Positions 33,801 through 47,818 of a stretch of 64,000 nucleotides of DNA are shown here, in pieces. This DNA is from Gavia stellata (Eukaryota > Chordata > Aves > Gaviiformes > Gaviidae). Position 1 is the stretch's first letter, and each line of letters starts with the position of its first letter. The notes beneath the pieces are model-generated. The model was not told the DNA's origin. It saw only the letters and a program-made list of their open reading frames with translations, and made no database searches. A program made the position numbers and the translations under genes. The stretch spans positions 6,699,208 through 6,763,207 of the forward strand of contig NC_082619.1 of NCBI RefSeq assembly GCF_030936135.1, read 5' to 3'.

Positions 33801-36800
33801 TGCACAGAAATCCAGTCGCATCAAGGATAACATTTGATCTGCTTTGAAAGCTTTAGTTAAGATAAAAGAAAAATCCTGTGTCAGTAGCGTGGGATCTGTG
33901 ACATGAATGAAGCCAACAAGGCTGATGCATCATTTTAGCTTGTGTGTATAGCATTTTGTGCATCTTCTTCCTGAAGAAAAACACTGCCTGGCACAAGTTG
34001 AGTGAAAAAGGTTTTCTTGCCAGCTCCGAGAATGTGGGGCTTTCATTGTGATCTGAAATGTGCTTTTGTGCATTATTCTGGCAGGCATATAGTTCAGCTT
34101 CTGCACTGAAGCCAAAACTTGAATAAAAGTCTTGCAATGGCTTTGAAGTAAAAGAACTACCCTTCAATCTCTGAAGTGGTGTCAAACATTATTTTTGTTG
34201 CCCTGGGAATGTTCTTGGAGTTGACATTGTTATAGACAGGTTATATTACTGAAAGCATCAAATCTACCAGGTATGTCTGCTGTGTAGGAACTTCGATCAG
34301 GAATATTTGTAGCTGCTTTGTTTCACTTTTCTTCCTCCTGTCTATGACAGTAAAATGATGCCAAGTGATTTTTATTTGACCTTCTTTGCATTAAATAGTT
34401 CTGTGCTTTTTCTGCTTTGGAAGCAATATATTGGGAAATCATTTCTTATCAGGCATTGGGATTGAGATTACTGAGGGATATAGCTGTTGCTTGTTTGAAA
34501 CTTCTGCCTAAAGATTCACTTGGAAACATTATTTTTGTCCTTAGTTTGCCCAATGGATCTCTTTGAATTGATCTCACCTTTTCAAAATTGTATTCTAAGC
34601 TTGAAATGTAAGTTCTGCTACTACATGATATTTCAATTTGATAGCATGTCGTTCGTTTAGAATTAATGTGGTAATATTAGACCTTGTGCTGTGTCGCCAT
34701 GCTGCAAAACAAAGCGGAGGCCTGGTCACTCAGGGATGCTGAAATCATTCCTACTACAGACTGTAAAAGAGTTTTTAAGGCTTTATTCAGTTAGATTTCT
34801 TTATTAAAAGAAAGCTTCTGGCCAAATGAAGCCTGAAAGTATCGCCAGGTTTACCATTCTATTAAGTTGAGAGGCAACATCTAAAAGGCAGCAATTCAAG
34901 AGCTGTAACAAGAGGTGGATATATTGGTCAATGTGCGCTCTGGGAGAGGTGACTTACCACAGAAGTGGCGAGGAAGGAAAAGGCGTTTGCATGTACTGGT
35001 TCATAAAACTGTGTTTGCACTAAGTGAACCTGCCCAGGTGCATTTTTCCATAAATTACGGTGTTTCAGCATGCCCAAACTTTTCTTTCTGAAGAGTCTGC
35101 TCCCCATTTTAGAGGCAAGTGTTTTCTTACGTCTCTAACTTCCACTATAGTTTGGGGGTGTTTCTGTTGTGTTGGTTGGTTGGTTTTGGGGTTTTTTGTT
35201 GTGGTTGTGGTTTTTTTTTTTTTTTTAAAGCTTAGTGGTTTGTTTCCCCTGCCCCTGGTGCTACTTCTCCTAGTACCTGCAGAGTTACGTAGCCTGTTCT
35301 ACCCTTCCTCTCAGCAGACCTGTCCAAACGGGGTTTCCTCAAGAAGACATTAATATCGTGGCTTGCAGTGTTCTGGTCTGTGTGCATGTGGAGGAACGAC
35401 GGGAGGTCCAGCAGCTAAGGACACAGCTGCTGTGCTCAAACACAAAGCCATTCTTAACCAAAATCCTTTTTTTCTCAGAGTTTTCCTTTTTTCTGAGTGT
35501 TGTAGGTTACCTTGTCACAGGGGGGAAGGGGCAACAAGAAGAAAACTTAGCAATAACATCCTTTAAATCTTTATTAAAACCACTGGTAGTAAAACTATTA
35601 ATATTTTTAGAAGCAGTTTCCCTGAGCAACTGTCACTTTCAACACTCATTTTTCCAGCAAAAGGGCATTTCAAGTCCATTTCATTTTCATAATCTTCATT
35701 TAAATGCAGTGCCTTGGACTATACAAGTGATAAGTGGATACACAATTTACTACTTCTGGAATGCTGGGTGTTTGGCACTAACAGAATTTGAATTAAATCA
35801 GCTATGAGTTCTCCTGTTTGATCTGTAAAAGACATGTCTGCGAGCTTCTCTTTAATGGTTTAAAATTATGGGGATGGTCTTGATTTAATTTGCAAATATC
35901 AGGCCTTCTCATAGGTAAGCCTAGGTTATATATTTAAAGCAAATCCATGAACAAAACCTTATCATCTGGAGAGCTTGTCGTGAGCATTAGAAGCCTGAAA
36001 AATTATATGCGTTACTGTGGTGCAATGCATCAGTAGAGCTTAAATTTTCTTTATTTTAGAATATCTTGATTTCTAGAAAGTTTGTTGTAAAATATTTTTT
36101 TTTAAATTCCTTTTGTAAAATGATTTTGTGTTTTCCAGTTAATAAAACATGGGGCGCAGAGAAAAGGCTATTGCTGCTGCAAATTTGAGCCCCTTTGCAG
36201 AGGCACCAGCTTTGGCACCAGCTCTGCTTTACTGTCGCAGCTGTTAAAGCATGAAATTGTCAGAAACATCCAAGTAATAAACTTGTGTGCTTGAAATCTA
36301 TGTGGTGCTTCCCAGAGATCCATCCCTTAGGAGTTCTTCAGTGTTTGTTTTCACGCTGGAAGTACGAACATATTTAACTGTTGCATAATAGTACAGTACA
36401 TGTTTCAAAGATATTTGTAAACAAGTTTCATAATGCTTCCCTGATGGAGTGGTCACCTCTTGCTTTGGGGGTGTTGGCAACAGTGGTTATATCCTAGCGA
36501 TTGCTTTTGATGCTCAGCTCTCTGAATCGAGGCCGTCTTTGTGTTGGTACAGCACTTTGCACAGCAGGAGCTTCTAGCCAGTTCTGTAGTAGTATTGTAA
36601 AATAATTGCACTTGGTTCTCCAACTTTGTTTCTTCAGTTTGTCCTACAACAAACACAAAAGGAGCATGTGACTCATCCAGCCTGAGTTTTTGTTGCCCGG
36701 CCTTTCAGTTTCATACAGTAAATGTCAATCTGCATCTTCAGGTTTTAAGATACATTTATTTTTGAAGGGAGCACATGACATTTTTCAGCTGGTATTTTTA

Positions 36801-37955
36801 TTTATATTCCAAGAGCAGTCTCCAAAGCCTTATTGTGGCAAATGTACACTCTTTTTATAAAAAAAAAATACTCATCTGTAAATATTGATTATGACAACTT
36901 CTTTGCACCAAATTACAGCCTGCCTATGCCAGGTCATGATTCAGCTCCTACTGCTATGGCAGTTGTCACCCAGGAGTCTGGCACTCGTGTTTCTTTCTAT
37001 AGATTTGACTTGAACATAGTGATTTTTTTTTTTTTTCCCCCCTTCCATTCCTCTCACAGAAATTGTGAGTCCCAAGACATCTTAAAAGCTGCATGTGGAT
37101 TGTTGAGACTTAAAAAAGTGTCAGCCTGTTCCTTTTTAAAGGAAATCGCAGGCGTTGCGTCTGAACGTTCACCTGTGTGATGGTCAAATAGGCCCAGCAA
37201 TGACTCCCGGTTATCGGTGGCCTTTGTATTCCCCTGGGAACACGTCTGGGTTCACGTGGTCATGGCCTTAACGTGCCGTACCGTGACCTTGTGCAGGCAG
37301 GGTGGGAAACCATGTCCTACTCGCAGTAGCAAGTGCTGCTGTTGGGCTTGGGAGCCCTGCGGCAGGGGCTGCTGTTCTCCACACCACCACCACCCACCCC
37401 CCTCCCCGCCAAACTATTTTGTAGTACAGTTACCTCATTTGCCAAGCAAAATTCCTAGTACTTAGTGTTGCACTGGAAGAGTGGTTTAGTTGATGTAATG
37501 TCCAATTCTTGCACAGTTGTACCCTTTAAAATGGAATTAGAGGCAAGCTGAGTCTGTTCCATGCAGCTGTGGTTGATGTCAATACAAGGATGTGCTGTTG
37601 GAGGTCTGCTCTTCCACTATCCTGTGGTTTACTCCAAGGAGGCTGTGTTTCTCTGATGCCTAACGTGCTATCCTGCTAGCCTATGTAAAGTTATGTTATA
37701 TCTGGGTTGAGTTAGACACTCATGTCCTTTCATAGTCTATGGAAAAAAAAATTACTCGTTACTTGTTTGGTTTATAATAATATTCCAAGGTGAGCTTAAA
37801 GGGCTTTTTTTTGGATTAACAAAATGTGCTGTTGACTTCATTGAGGAGATTGCAAAGTCTGCCTTCCTTTCTGGCCCCACATGACGATTTTTCTTGCTGC
37901 TTTATTGAGAGAGAGCAAGAGCTCTATTGGTGAACCAGCATGGACCGTGAGGGAT
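30843..37955. other. non-coding stretch, nothing firm assigned
   Basis: AT-rich, with a G/T-rich run of GGTT units followed by T16 at 35171-35226. The open frames of 90-149 codons at 33.9 and 35.4 kb overlap others on the same or opposite strand and lack coding bias. Confidence 0.45.
35171..35226. repeat. G/T low-complexity tract with T16 run
   Basis: Tandem ggtt units grade into ttttgggg and gtggtt units, ending in a T homopolymer of about 16. Simple-sequence DNA only. Confidence 0.85.
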
Positions 37956-37959
37956 GGGG

Positions 37960-38065
37960 AAGCAGAACTGGGCCTTAGGAGACCTGGGCGGTGATCCCAC
38001 GGTATTTCATTGTGTGTGCTCAGACAAGTCATTTTACGTCACATGCCTCTGTTTCTCCTCCGGCT
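37960..38065 (+). repeat. MIR-like SINE fossil
   Basis: Landmarks in plus orientation: 'gggccttaggagacctggg', 'gtgtgctcagacaagtcatttta' (from 'gaccttgggcaagtcacttca') and 'gcctctgtttctcctc' (from 'gcctcagtttcctcatc'). Heavily diverged. Confidence 0.6.
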
Positions 38066-39470
38066 TTTCTGTGCAAACTCTTCTGTTTTGTGGATGTTTC
38101 TGCTGGCTCTGTGAAGTTTGGTCTACACTGCGAATCCTAGACACTATTGGAACTAACTTTCATTGAAAGAAGCAGCATTTTCATTTGCTTTTCTTTTTAA
38201 GTGCTCTTTAATGATGGTAAGAACCCGAGTACTGGAACCTTCTGTATTCTATTCTGACTTACTAACACATCATTTGACAGTTGTAGTGCACCTGCGGTTT
38301 TGTAGCTGTTGAGCACTCATGTCCATGGAGTAGATGCTGGAAGACCGAAGGTCTGTTTAAAACAGCTTGCGATGAATGTCTAAGAAATCCTGTCCCTGTC
38401 ACCCCAAAAGACTAGGGTGTAAGCCTTGAGCCAAGGTTGCACAGGTGGAGTGCTTTTCAAGAAAACATTGTATTTAGCAGGTTATGCTGGGTTCCTTCTC
38501 TTTAATTCGCAAAGAATTTGATGTATGCCAACAGCAGTTCTTTAAGAAATAATGAAAGCAAGTTTGTGAACCAAAAGAGAGGTCAGCCTAACCCAGTGAG
38601 TTGGCTTTAGGGAGAATGCTGCTTTCCCATATGTAGGATGTTACAAAGGATGTAAACAACAGTGCTGTCCTCTTTTGCTCTTCTGGCAGAATTTGTCTGA
38701 AGTCTAATACTTCCCACCCCGATGCTGGCACCCTTTCAAGCTCTGTTCACAAGCCTATAATTCCAAACAGTGAATGAGATGTGTTTTTAAAAAGCTGTGC
38801 AAGACCACTTTTCTTCTAAGCTGGAGCAAGGCAGGCAACAAGATAGTCATCAAAAGTGGAGCATCCTTAACGCATTCTTCATCTCGAGGGTCTTGTCTTG
38901 AAAGATCACGTGTGAACTTCAGGTGGTTGAACCTAGCTCTACTGGTTGAAGCAGTTACCCATTAAATCTGTGATAATAAACATCGCAGGGCGGGGGAGCA
39001 GTGGTAATAATTGTAAACATCCTACCTTTTTGCGGAGTGAAGTAAGTCCACTATATGTTAAAAAGAGTATTAAGCGTTGCATGTGTGCAAAAGTACTGGT
39101 TTTACCCATAGCCAAATAATCAACTACTACGTTGTGTGAATATGTACTACAAAAGGCTCTAATTAAAGTAAAAACCAGCCCTGCTGCAGCATGAGGACAA
39201 AAAGCACATGAAATCCCCATTTTGTTCCAATTACTGAGAAAATGCATTAAATCTATTTTCCAGTTTGTGTTTAATTTTAGTTACCTGTGGATTTGTAGAT
39301 GTTTATAAATGGTACCTTGTGGACATGGGAGAGACTGGGTCTGTTTGCTTTTTAACTGCTGTTTTTTACACTTTGTGTGCTCATTAAATTCTTGAAACTT
39401 AATGAGGAAGCAACTTTTTAGCCTAGTGGGGCAATTTCCAGTTCGTCTGTTTAAACCCTTACTATTGTGT
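38066..39470. other. non-coding stretch, nothing assigned
   Basis: AT-rich sequence without a supported gene or recognised repeat. Confidence 0.5.
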
Positions 39471-39476
39471 TTTCAG

Positions 39477-39658
39477 CGATGGTGGTTCAGGGGCCGGGTG
39501 GCCGGGGCGTTAAAGCCTTGAAGTGCAAAAACATCAGTGGCTTTGCTCTCATAACTCTCTGGGATAAATTACCACTGAACTACGTCGAAGACGCAATTTT
39601 ATTTATTCCTTTTTTTAAGGGACATTTTCGGTACCTCTTACGGCTCCCATATGTTTAA
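39477..39658 (+). CDS. weak candidate terminal exon, product unknown
   Basis: A good acceptor (actattgtgttttcag, ending 39476) is followed by a frame with ATG at 39479, running 59 codons to a TAA at 39656-39658. The first third is unusually CpG-rich for this neighbourhood (two ccgg and a gcgtt) and the text includes TLWDKLPLNYVEDAILF. No donor or nearby poly(A) signal is seen and no family is recognised. It may simply be a CpG-rich intronic patch. Confidence 0.15.
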
Positions 39659-42063
39659 CAACTTCTCATATTCCCTTTCCCACCAAACCATTACCCCGGT
39701 GTGTTAGGTGTTCTGGATGTTGGGCCTGGAGAGCAGGGCAGTAATACCCTTTCCTTTGTGTCCTTTTCCCCCCGACCACAGCGCTTTTACACTTTTCTTG
39801 CTGTAACACGCACCCAGCTTCTTGGATATTGTTCTCCACGCAAAACTAATGAAAAATTTGCTAAAAGATTCCCCAAGCTCTTTCTCAATCTTCTTTTATT
39901 TTCTTGTGGTGCTTCATAGGTTTATTATAGTTTTAAACGTTTAGATTATACCCATCAGGAAAGCAATTAACAAAAATCGGTGCATCAATGGATTGTAATG
40001 AGAGAAAATTAGATTTGTCTTTCATCTTCTTTTCTTTCCGTTTGAGAAAAAGTAGTGTAATCTCTTCATGTTCAAAACAGCCCTTTTATTCTCATTTAAC
40101 TATGTTCTGTGTTAAAAAGCTTTCAGTGGTGTTTAAAAAAATATCCCAGAAGTGGTACTTTGAGAAAATACAGAATGTATTTTTAAACAGCAAACACTTG
40201 TGTCCAGTTTTTAACAAAATCAGTGATTTTTCATGAAAAGTTTATCATAAAAACATATACTGTGTTTTGTTTGTATGTTCTTCTATCAATGGTAGCCAGA
40301 ATTAATCCTTACCTTTGAACATTAGAAGACTAGCTAAAGCTTAGAGCCACAGTGGCTTTCCTGGGGGGTAGGAGCAGCATTTCTGGCTTTGCAACATTTG
40401 TATTATGAAATGTAAGATACATTTCCAAGCATTATGTTTAAAATAACATGCAATGTTTAAAAAAACAAACCCCAGTAACAGCAAAAAGTTTCTCTGTCAC
40501 CAGGACCTCAGTGATGTCGTCCTTCTAGATGTAGAATCAATGTAGTTAATGACAGTTTCCATGAATATTACTTTAAGCCTCACAAAACAGGATATTCGTG
40601 TGTTTATAATGTGGGAATGTAGAAGTTGGAGATATAGAACTGGGACTGATCAAATAAACTCCCTGCAGGCAAAGATAAGACACCATCCCCGTGCAATGAG
40701 AAGTTTCAGCCTTATTTTGAAAGATTATGCATATTCTGTTTCTTTCATGTTATTTGTTTATTTGTCTCCTTTCTGTTGAGCAGGCACCTTCTGCAAAGCG
40801 CAGGCTGCAGTGTGGCCTCAGCCCTTGTTTATCCAGCCCTTACTATCACAGCTGGTACCACACCTAATTTATTTAGAGTGTTCCAGCTAGTTGTATTTGC
40901 AAGTAATTGAGCCCTGCCAGTGCTGGGAGCAGAGCACAGCCTCTTCCAGAAGATTGTGAACACTGCTATCCATACGGCTGTGGCTTCCCACCACTTTCTT
41001 TAGCTGCTTGACTCTTCTTTGCAACTCCAGCCCTTTACAAGGCTATGATAGCAACATCCTAGATATTAGCTGGCTCCCTCGCTGTTCCAAGTCATTCTTG
41101 AGCTTCTAGCATAGCTCCTTCGTTGCTTTTATTTTTTTTTTACCTGCCAAAAGTCTGATTAGCGTTAAGCACTGGGAAAAAGCCGTGTACGAAGGTGAGT
41201 GCCTAATTTGAGATGACCTGCTTGATGCTGGTTAACCCACAAGCTTTAAATACAGGTTTAATACCAAGAGTACTGAAGCGTTTCCTCTCACAGTCCTCAC
41301 TCCTACCCTGTGGTGCAGAACTATCTGGCATTTGTGTGAGACTTTCGGCTGGCTCCTGCCTCCTGTTCCTCCTGCAGCCAGGCCTGTTTCTCGCACTGTG
41401 ACAGCACCTTGCTTTGTCTGCCGTTCAGCATTCCCAGGTGACGTAAATGGATCTCTTTCACCTCTTAACACTTCCAAACTCGCTGCAGAGCCGGGGAGGG
41501 ACTGTGGCCTGTGTTGTGGCTGGAGGAGGAATGCTTAGCATAGCTGTTTTTCCAGAGGAGAAAAAAAACCCAACTCCATCTACAGCATAATAACGTGTCC
41601 CATGTCTGGATAAATTACCTGACTAAACTCCTTCCCTGGTGTGTGATCCGACACATGGTATTTGCTGTGTCTTGTTAACATTGGCTGTTGCACAGGTGCA
41701 AAAGTGAGTTTGTAAGATTCTTAGTGATAAATGCTTACTGGTGGTGGTGGTGGAGCAAGGCCCTTGTTGTAAGCAGCAAGCCTGGTGGGAGATCAAGTCC
41801 TGTACTCTTTCAAGCATTCTTGGTGAGGTTCTGGTATCGAGGCAGAAAGGCTTGTGTTAAGACCACTGGATACTTGATTTAACTTTGGCTGGATTTTTGT
41901 TAGCATTTCATTTGTCCATAAAAGCTATTGGCATAAAATGTTGATTTAGGGACAGCAGCAGGATGTCGCTAAAAACTAAAACCAAAGCACCCTCCTCAAT
42001 TTTCTCCAACCCCCCCTCTCCATCAGTTTAACAATTGCAAGACTTGCTTGAAAAGAAGAGACT
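39659..42063. other. non-coding stretch with a GC-richer patch at 41.2-41.5 kb
   Basis: Between about 41270 and 41540 GC and CpG rise and open frames overlap on both strands; a CRE-like tgacgtaa lies at 41441-41448. No reading can be preferred. The rest is AT-rich. Confidence 0.4.
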
Positions 42064-42420
42064 GAATTTTTTTTTTTTGTATCAGGGTAAAGGAGTTTCT
42101 TACAAAGCAATGTTTGGGATAAAGGGAAACATGACATTTTATGATAATGAAGGAATGTAAAAATGGAAAGAAGAATATGGATAAGGGGTCATGGAAGGAC
42201 TTATATTTTAGGAAAAGGAAATAGAAGATGAATAAAACAGCAGGACAGTGAAAGATGTGAGCGGGAAAGCAGGTGGTAATAAGGTGGAGAGCAGGAAATA
42301 TGAAAGGATGAGAACTTGAAAAAGAGAATGCGGTTGAGTAAGAACCTGGTGAAGTAAAGCAATGAAAAGCGATGGGAATAGCAGGGTAAAGTGAAAGTTA
42401 GGTGAGCTTCATGGTTTGGC
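42064..42420. repeat. long purine-rich tract
   Basis: For about 350 bases the plus strand is dominated by A and G, with recurring words such as gaaag, gatga, ggaaa and aagga and only short pyrimidine interruptions. It is preceded by a T11 run at about 42069. It looks like degenerate GA-rich simple sequence able to form triplex (H-DNA) structures. Confidence 0.55.
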
Positions 42421-45400
42421 TCACTTGATGTGGCTTAAGACAGACTTTTAACTCTAGTAGAGAAGGAACATGAAAATGTCTTTTTACAATATGAGAGCAC
42501 TGGAAGGTCATGAAGAGTCACTTAAAGATATCCTCATGCTGCAGTAGTGTCCATGCAGAATCCAGCTTCAGCCAGGGGAGCTTCCTGCAGGCTTCACGAA
42601 GGCTCACCGCCTGAGATGTGGTGGCCTGACTTCATTATCAGTCCTTAATTGCTAGTCTCTAAAGTAGCAGCACACATTGTTTTCTGGGTAAATGTGAAGA
42701 ACCTGGCATGACATGTAATCCAAGCTCTGAGAGATTACACAGACATCTTCGGTAATTTTTAAGTCATCGTTCATCTTCTATCTTTTCCAGCTCCCTGCTT
42801 TTCACAATGAGGACATCAGCAATATCGTTTACTAGTGAGGTGCTTGGATCAAGTACTTGGAAGTTGAGTGTGGAAAACAAAGGTGTAACTGCCTTCACAT
42901 GATAGGAAGAGTAGAACTGAGAGAACATACAGATGGGGATACCTAAAACACAGTATTTGCAAACTTTTCTGTCTGAACAGGCAAAGCTATAGGCTGGTTT
43001 CAGAGAGGGTCAGTAAGAATGAAAGGAGAATTATGAATGTGATTAAGAACAGGCAGTGATAGAGAAGACAAAAATTCTCCTCTCTCTCTCTCTCTCCTTG
43101 CAACTATCTGGGGGGGGCATATTTTAATTGAAAGCTTTCATGCAAGAGGGTACTGAGGTGAGATAGAGGCAGAATTATTACCAGAATTATTACAGTGTAT
43201 TCCTGTGAGTCAAATCGTGGTTGGCTAATACAAGAAACAGAGCAGCATATTGCTAGTTTTATGCCTGGGGAAAAAAGAAAAGTGGAGTCCTTTGTATGAT
43301 TGTGTATTTAGATAACTGGGTGCGTGACAGCTACATGATAGGTGCTTAGTGGAATTCCCATCTCTCCGAGGTGGGAAGCTTGCTGGTATGCAAGCATGGA
43401 GTTATGTCACTCCTGCTGCAGAGGAGAGACTGTGCGATCCCATTAGATATCGTCATGCAGCCTTTAGGTGAATTGGTCTGATGGCCTGGATTACCAACTG
43501 TGTGTTATAGAGTTGATACACGTTTTCCAGCTCATATGACAAAGAGAGGATCAACTTGTATGTGAAGAGCAGCTGGTTGAAAAGGGACTTGAGGAAATGT
43601 GGAACAATGCTCAGAAATGAGAGGGATGGATGTGTGGGGGAAGCATTTGAAATTAACTACTGTGCAATCTCTTCTGGTTGTAGATACACAGATGCTCAAA
43701 TCACTTTCAGGATGTTCTTTCTGTTTCCTTGTTACTGCTAACCTCTTGCACTGGAGAAAAAGTTGCTCCCTTAGGTGCTGTCCTTTGGGGGCCGAGAAGC
43801 TGTTATCTTTGAGGACTTTGACCTGGCTGCAGTGAAATGTGCCTGTGCCGATTGCTGTTTGATCTGTTCCCCTATTACTCAAACTATTACTTTGATTCCA
43901 GACTTGGCCACCATCCACCACAGAACGTCTCAAATCGTGGCTCTCCTTCACAGGCTAGGCAGTCCCGTTGCATCATCAAACTTTGTGAAAAGACGGTGTT
44001 GCTCTCTTCCCCACGAGTTTTAAAGGTGGCGAAGTTCTTTACAGTAGTGCCAGGTGCCTGACCACCTTCTCTTTTCCCTGAGCCTGCCTCTGCTTCTTTC
44101 TGCTACTGAACCTGCTTCTGTTTTCTCCAAGTCTGGAGAAACCCAAAACTTGTGTGTGGTAATTGTGCTTGCTTTCCCCTCTCATGTCTCTGTTCCCCAT
44201 CCCTCAGGACTTTTTCTTGGCCTAGTAGCTTATCTTGTATTTTCTCTAGGCTTGGGAGAAACAGGTTTTCAAGTCCTGATCCAAAAATGAAGTGGAAACA
44301 AGTCCAAGGCATGAACTACTCCTGAGCAGCTGTGAGGCTGATGATCTATTTCTACATAGCTAACTTCGGAAGATGTAAATATTTAACAAAGTTTGCTGTT
44401 CCTTTTGTAATGCAGAGTTCTCTTTTTCCATGTCCAAGACACAGTAGAGGGGAATATTTTCAGGCACATGCTCCCTCCCCTGCCATGTTGCTCATTCCCT
44501 AGAGGGCAGGTGGCTGAGGAATTGGCAGTGCTGAATACCAGCAGGTGGATTGCACAGACACGCCTTGGACACAGCGTTGCAAAGCATCTGTACAAGCATA
44601 AACTTGTACTGAGCAGCAGCTTGCTCAGACTATTTGACAGAGGAAGAAAAGCAGTGGGGGAATATTGAAATAGTCATCTAGTTCAGTGTCTGCTTCACGA
44701 GGCTGGTTCCTCTTTACTTTGAAATAAGGTTTCACTAACAACAAGTTGCAGGGAGTACCTATTTCTTCTACTCCTAGCAGGGATTCCACCGGTGAAGATT
44801 ATGGTTTGTGACTTAAAAAACACATGCCGTGTGTCCCATGCAGGTTTTGGAGCTAGGCAGCTGCTCCTTAACTTCCTCTTCACGTGTTGTTTCTAGTCAA
44901 GCTGAAGTGTAAGCATCCGATTGTAGTTTTACACTAGTACTTTTTATAGTACAAAATTCAGATAAGAAAGGATTTAAAATTTTTCAGTGTGGGTTTGACT
45001 GTGGATGTGTTAGTGTCTTTACTGCATTTGTGTTGTGCAGAAGCGTCATATAACGTGTCATACTGTGCGGATGCTTCTGGTCTTCGCACAGGCACAGCAC
45101 CTGTGCTGTCACTGATGGCTCAACCTGGTCTCACGTTTAGGAGGGGGTGGTGGTAGGACACTGTGTGCTTGCTCAGCATCTCTAGCAATAGCTGTGCAGG
45201 TGAATGTTCCTTTAATAGCCTGTGTTGTAACAAAAATTGTGTTTGACACCTTAAAAAAAAAAAAAAAAGGCTTGGTTGGGAGTTGAGGATGTTCCATGTT
45301 ATGTACCCAGTGGGAGAGGAGGTTTTCTGCTACATCTCAGTCACCCTCTTGCAGTCCTCATCTGACGTATTTGCAGGATTGGGTTTTTCACTGAGATCCT

Positions 45401-47710
45401 AAATTGTTTCTCCTCTTCTCCTTCCCCTGATACCGCATACGCATATAGTCTGCAGTTTATAGAGAAATCAGTAATTTATCTGCAGTAGATTAGTTGGTCA
45501 TCAAAAGAACGAGGTCTATACAAAGGAATTCAGCACAGCAATAACTGTCATGGAGATGTAATAATACATAGCTGTATAAATGGCCTTTGAAGATGATTAA
45601 TTGTGGAGGTGTGCCGTAGTGGCAATAGCCTTGTATTTAAAATAGAGCCTTGAGCATAGTTCTCGTGCGGGAGAATGTGCAGGAATGCCAGTTCCCCTTT
45701 GGACAGGGATTGGAAGGTGTCTGCTGCAGCCTGCTCAGCATTTATGCTGTCTTCATGGGGAAGGCATGGCTTAAACCAGCCCTTCAGAAATTCATTTAAC
45801 TTCAGCCATACAAAAGCAGCATCTGATGTGGTGAGGGGTTGAAAGGCTTTTACATGTGTTTTGTCAGTCAGAAACTGCAGGCTGGTTTTCTCTTTCTTGT
45901 GTTGTGATTCACCGAGTCCTTCCGGTATAAAAAAAACCATTTTTCATACAACATGAGATCGAACAGGCTATGAATGACTGTGCTCTGTGGCTCGGAGAAG
46001 GGAAATGTCCTGTCATATGCTTCAGTAGAGAGCAGTTTGTGACCTATGTCATCAATTAGCAATGAAATAGTTCTCATCTTAGGCTAGCAGCAAGATTTTC
46101 TTCTTAAATATTTTAGTTTCTTGGTTCCAGCTGGTCTTCATGTTTCCTGAACTTGCTTCAGTGCATATTAAGCAATGCCTTAGCTAAAACTGTGGTTGTA
46201 ATATACAGCGTGAGAATGGTGTTGCTTCAAGTTGTTTATTCAAAAAAATATATCTCAACACTGAAATATTTTTCCATTAAATTCATTTGCTTTTGGAATC
46301 AAAAGCAGTCCTACATTATCTTGTCATGCATACATTATTAATTGCAATCCATTTTTAATTTAATGAAAAATCACACTAAGAGCAAGGGAGGAAGCTGTCT
46401 TGCAGCATCCTTGCTCTTTCTTTGCCTAGATAAACTCAAGCAATCAAAGAGGTTAAATTTAAAATCTACTCCAGCTCAGCATTTTTATCTTTTTAAACAG
46501 AATGGTGTTTAAACTCGGGGAAACTATGAAAGGAGGAATGAATCTGTTGGCAGAGGTGACAAGTGGTGTTCAAGTTGGATAATCTTATTCTTTAAGTGGT
46601 TGACAGAAGTCTCTGTTAGGAGAGAATTGTCTGAAAGAGGAGTTCTTGTTGCAGTTTCTTAAAGTTTATTTAGGTAGTAGAAAGCCGAATCGTTATGTAA
46701 ATCTAATTATCATTCTTGTGAGCTGTATCAACCTGCGAGTTAGTAAGTTGGTCATGAGGGCAACCGTGTCATAAAGAAGATTTCTGGATTGGAGATTTGG
46801 TCTTAAATTTGATTCTGCACTACCCTCTGTTACCCCAAGGATTAAGAGAGAAAATGTTGCCAAGCCCATTGCTAATTTAACAGAAAATTGGAGCGTGCAG
46901 TTAGTGATATCATTCTGCTCTGTTCTCTTAATTAAAAAAAAAACCAACACAACCCACAATTTGGGTCAAAATTTTAATTTTGTTTTGCTATTATTATGGT
47001 AACTTAAGCCCTAAATAAGGATAAAATATAGCTGACTGGAGACCAGATCTTCTCTACGTTAGAAAAATGATCCATTACTGTCAAAACTTGTCTCCAGCAG
47101 AAATAGTCAAGCTCATGTGCAGTAAAGCTGCATTAGTTTACATCGAACCTTAGCACAGTTTTGAGCCTGGTCTTCCAAGACACATCTTAAAGACCTTTTT
47201 AAAATGTGATGCTTGTATGTGCACAGCAGTGTTTTTTAATAACTAGTAAATTCTTGTTAGCTGTGAAACAAAATACTTACTATTGTTTAACTATAGAATC
47301 CAGAGCCCTGGTCTTGAATAAAGGCTGTACTGTACTGAAAAATGTACAGCTAAAATGCAGAAGAGTCTCTAGCCTTGGTGAATTTACAGTCAAAGCGCAA
47401 GACAACAGGTAGTACTGGATGAAAACAAACGAGCTGAAGGGAGGAGTTGGAGATGGCATCTCTTCGCATGGTTTATAAAATGACAGCTTTGGTTTTGCTC
47501 TGTCTGTTACCGTTTTGTGCAGCTTGGATTGGACACTGATCACTTGGACTAGGAGCTACGGTGTTGGATTTTAGCTTCACTCTTTTAAGTAGTGGGTTAT
47601 CCTCTAACTGTGGCTACCTTAGGGTGCAGTAGAGTATTTTATTGTAGAACAGCTGGGTGGTGAATTTCCACAGGTTTTCTCACCTTGTGTTCTCATTAAC
47701 GTCAGTGCTT
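42421..47710. other. non-coding stretch, nothing firm assigned
   Basis: Holds (TC)8 at 43081-43096, a 12-base direct repeat (cagaattattac) near 43171-43194 and an A16 run near 45253. Open frames of up to 139 codons at 43.5-44.0 and 45.5-45.9 kb are overlapped by others and show no coding bias. Confidence 0.45.
43081..43096. repeat. (TC)8 microsatellite
   Basis: Eight perfect TC units. Confidence 0.9.
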
Positions 47711-47711
47711 T

Positions 47712-47818
47712 GGGGTCCTGGACCACGGCGGAGTTCTGTTCCTGGCCCTGGCCCCATCACCTTGTGCAAACACCTTCACTTCTGCAGTGTGCTTCTGTTG
47801 TCTCCTGTCATGAAGACA
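47712..47818 (+). repeat. MIR-like SINE fossil
   Basis: Landmarks in plus orientation: 'ggggtcctggaccacggcgg', 'ttctgttcctggccctgg', 'accttgtgcaaacaccttcactt' (from 'gaccttgggcaagtcacttca') and 'gtgcttctgttgtctcctgtcat'. Diverged but in order. Confidence 0.55.

Noticed and set aside
35358..35807. 149-codon plus-strand open frame
   Set aside because: It is the longest frame in the window, but its start is not in a promoter-like setting, its composition follows the AT-rich background, and a second plus frame overlaps it.
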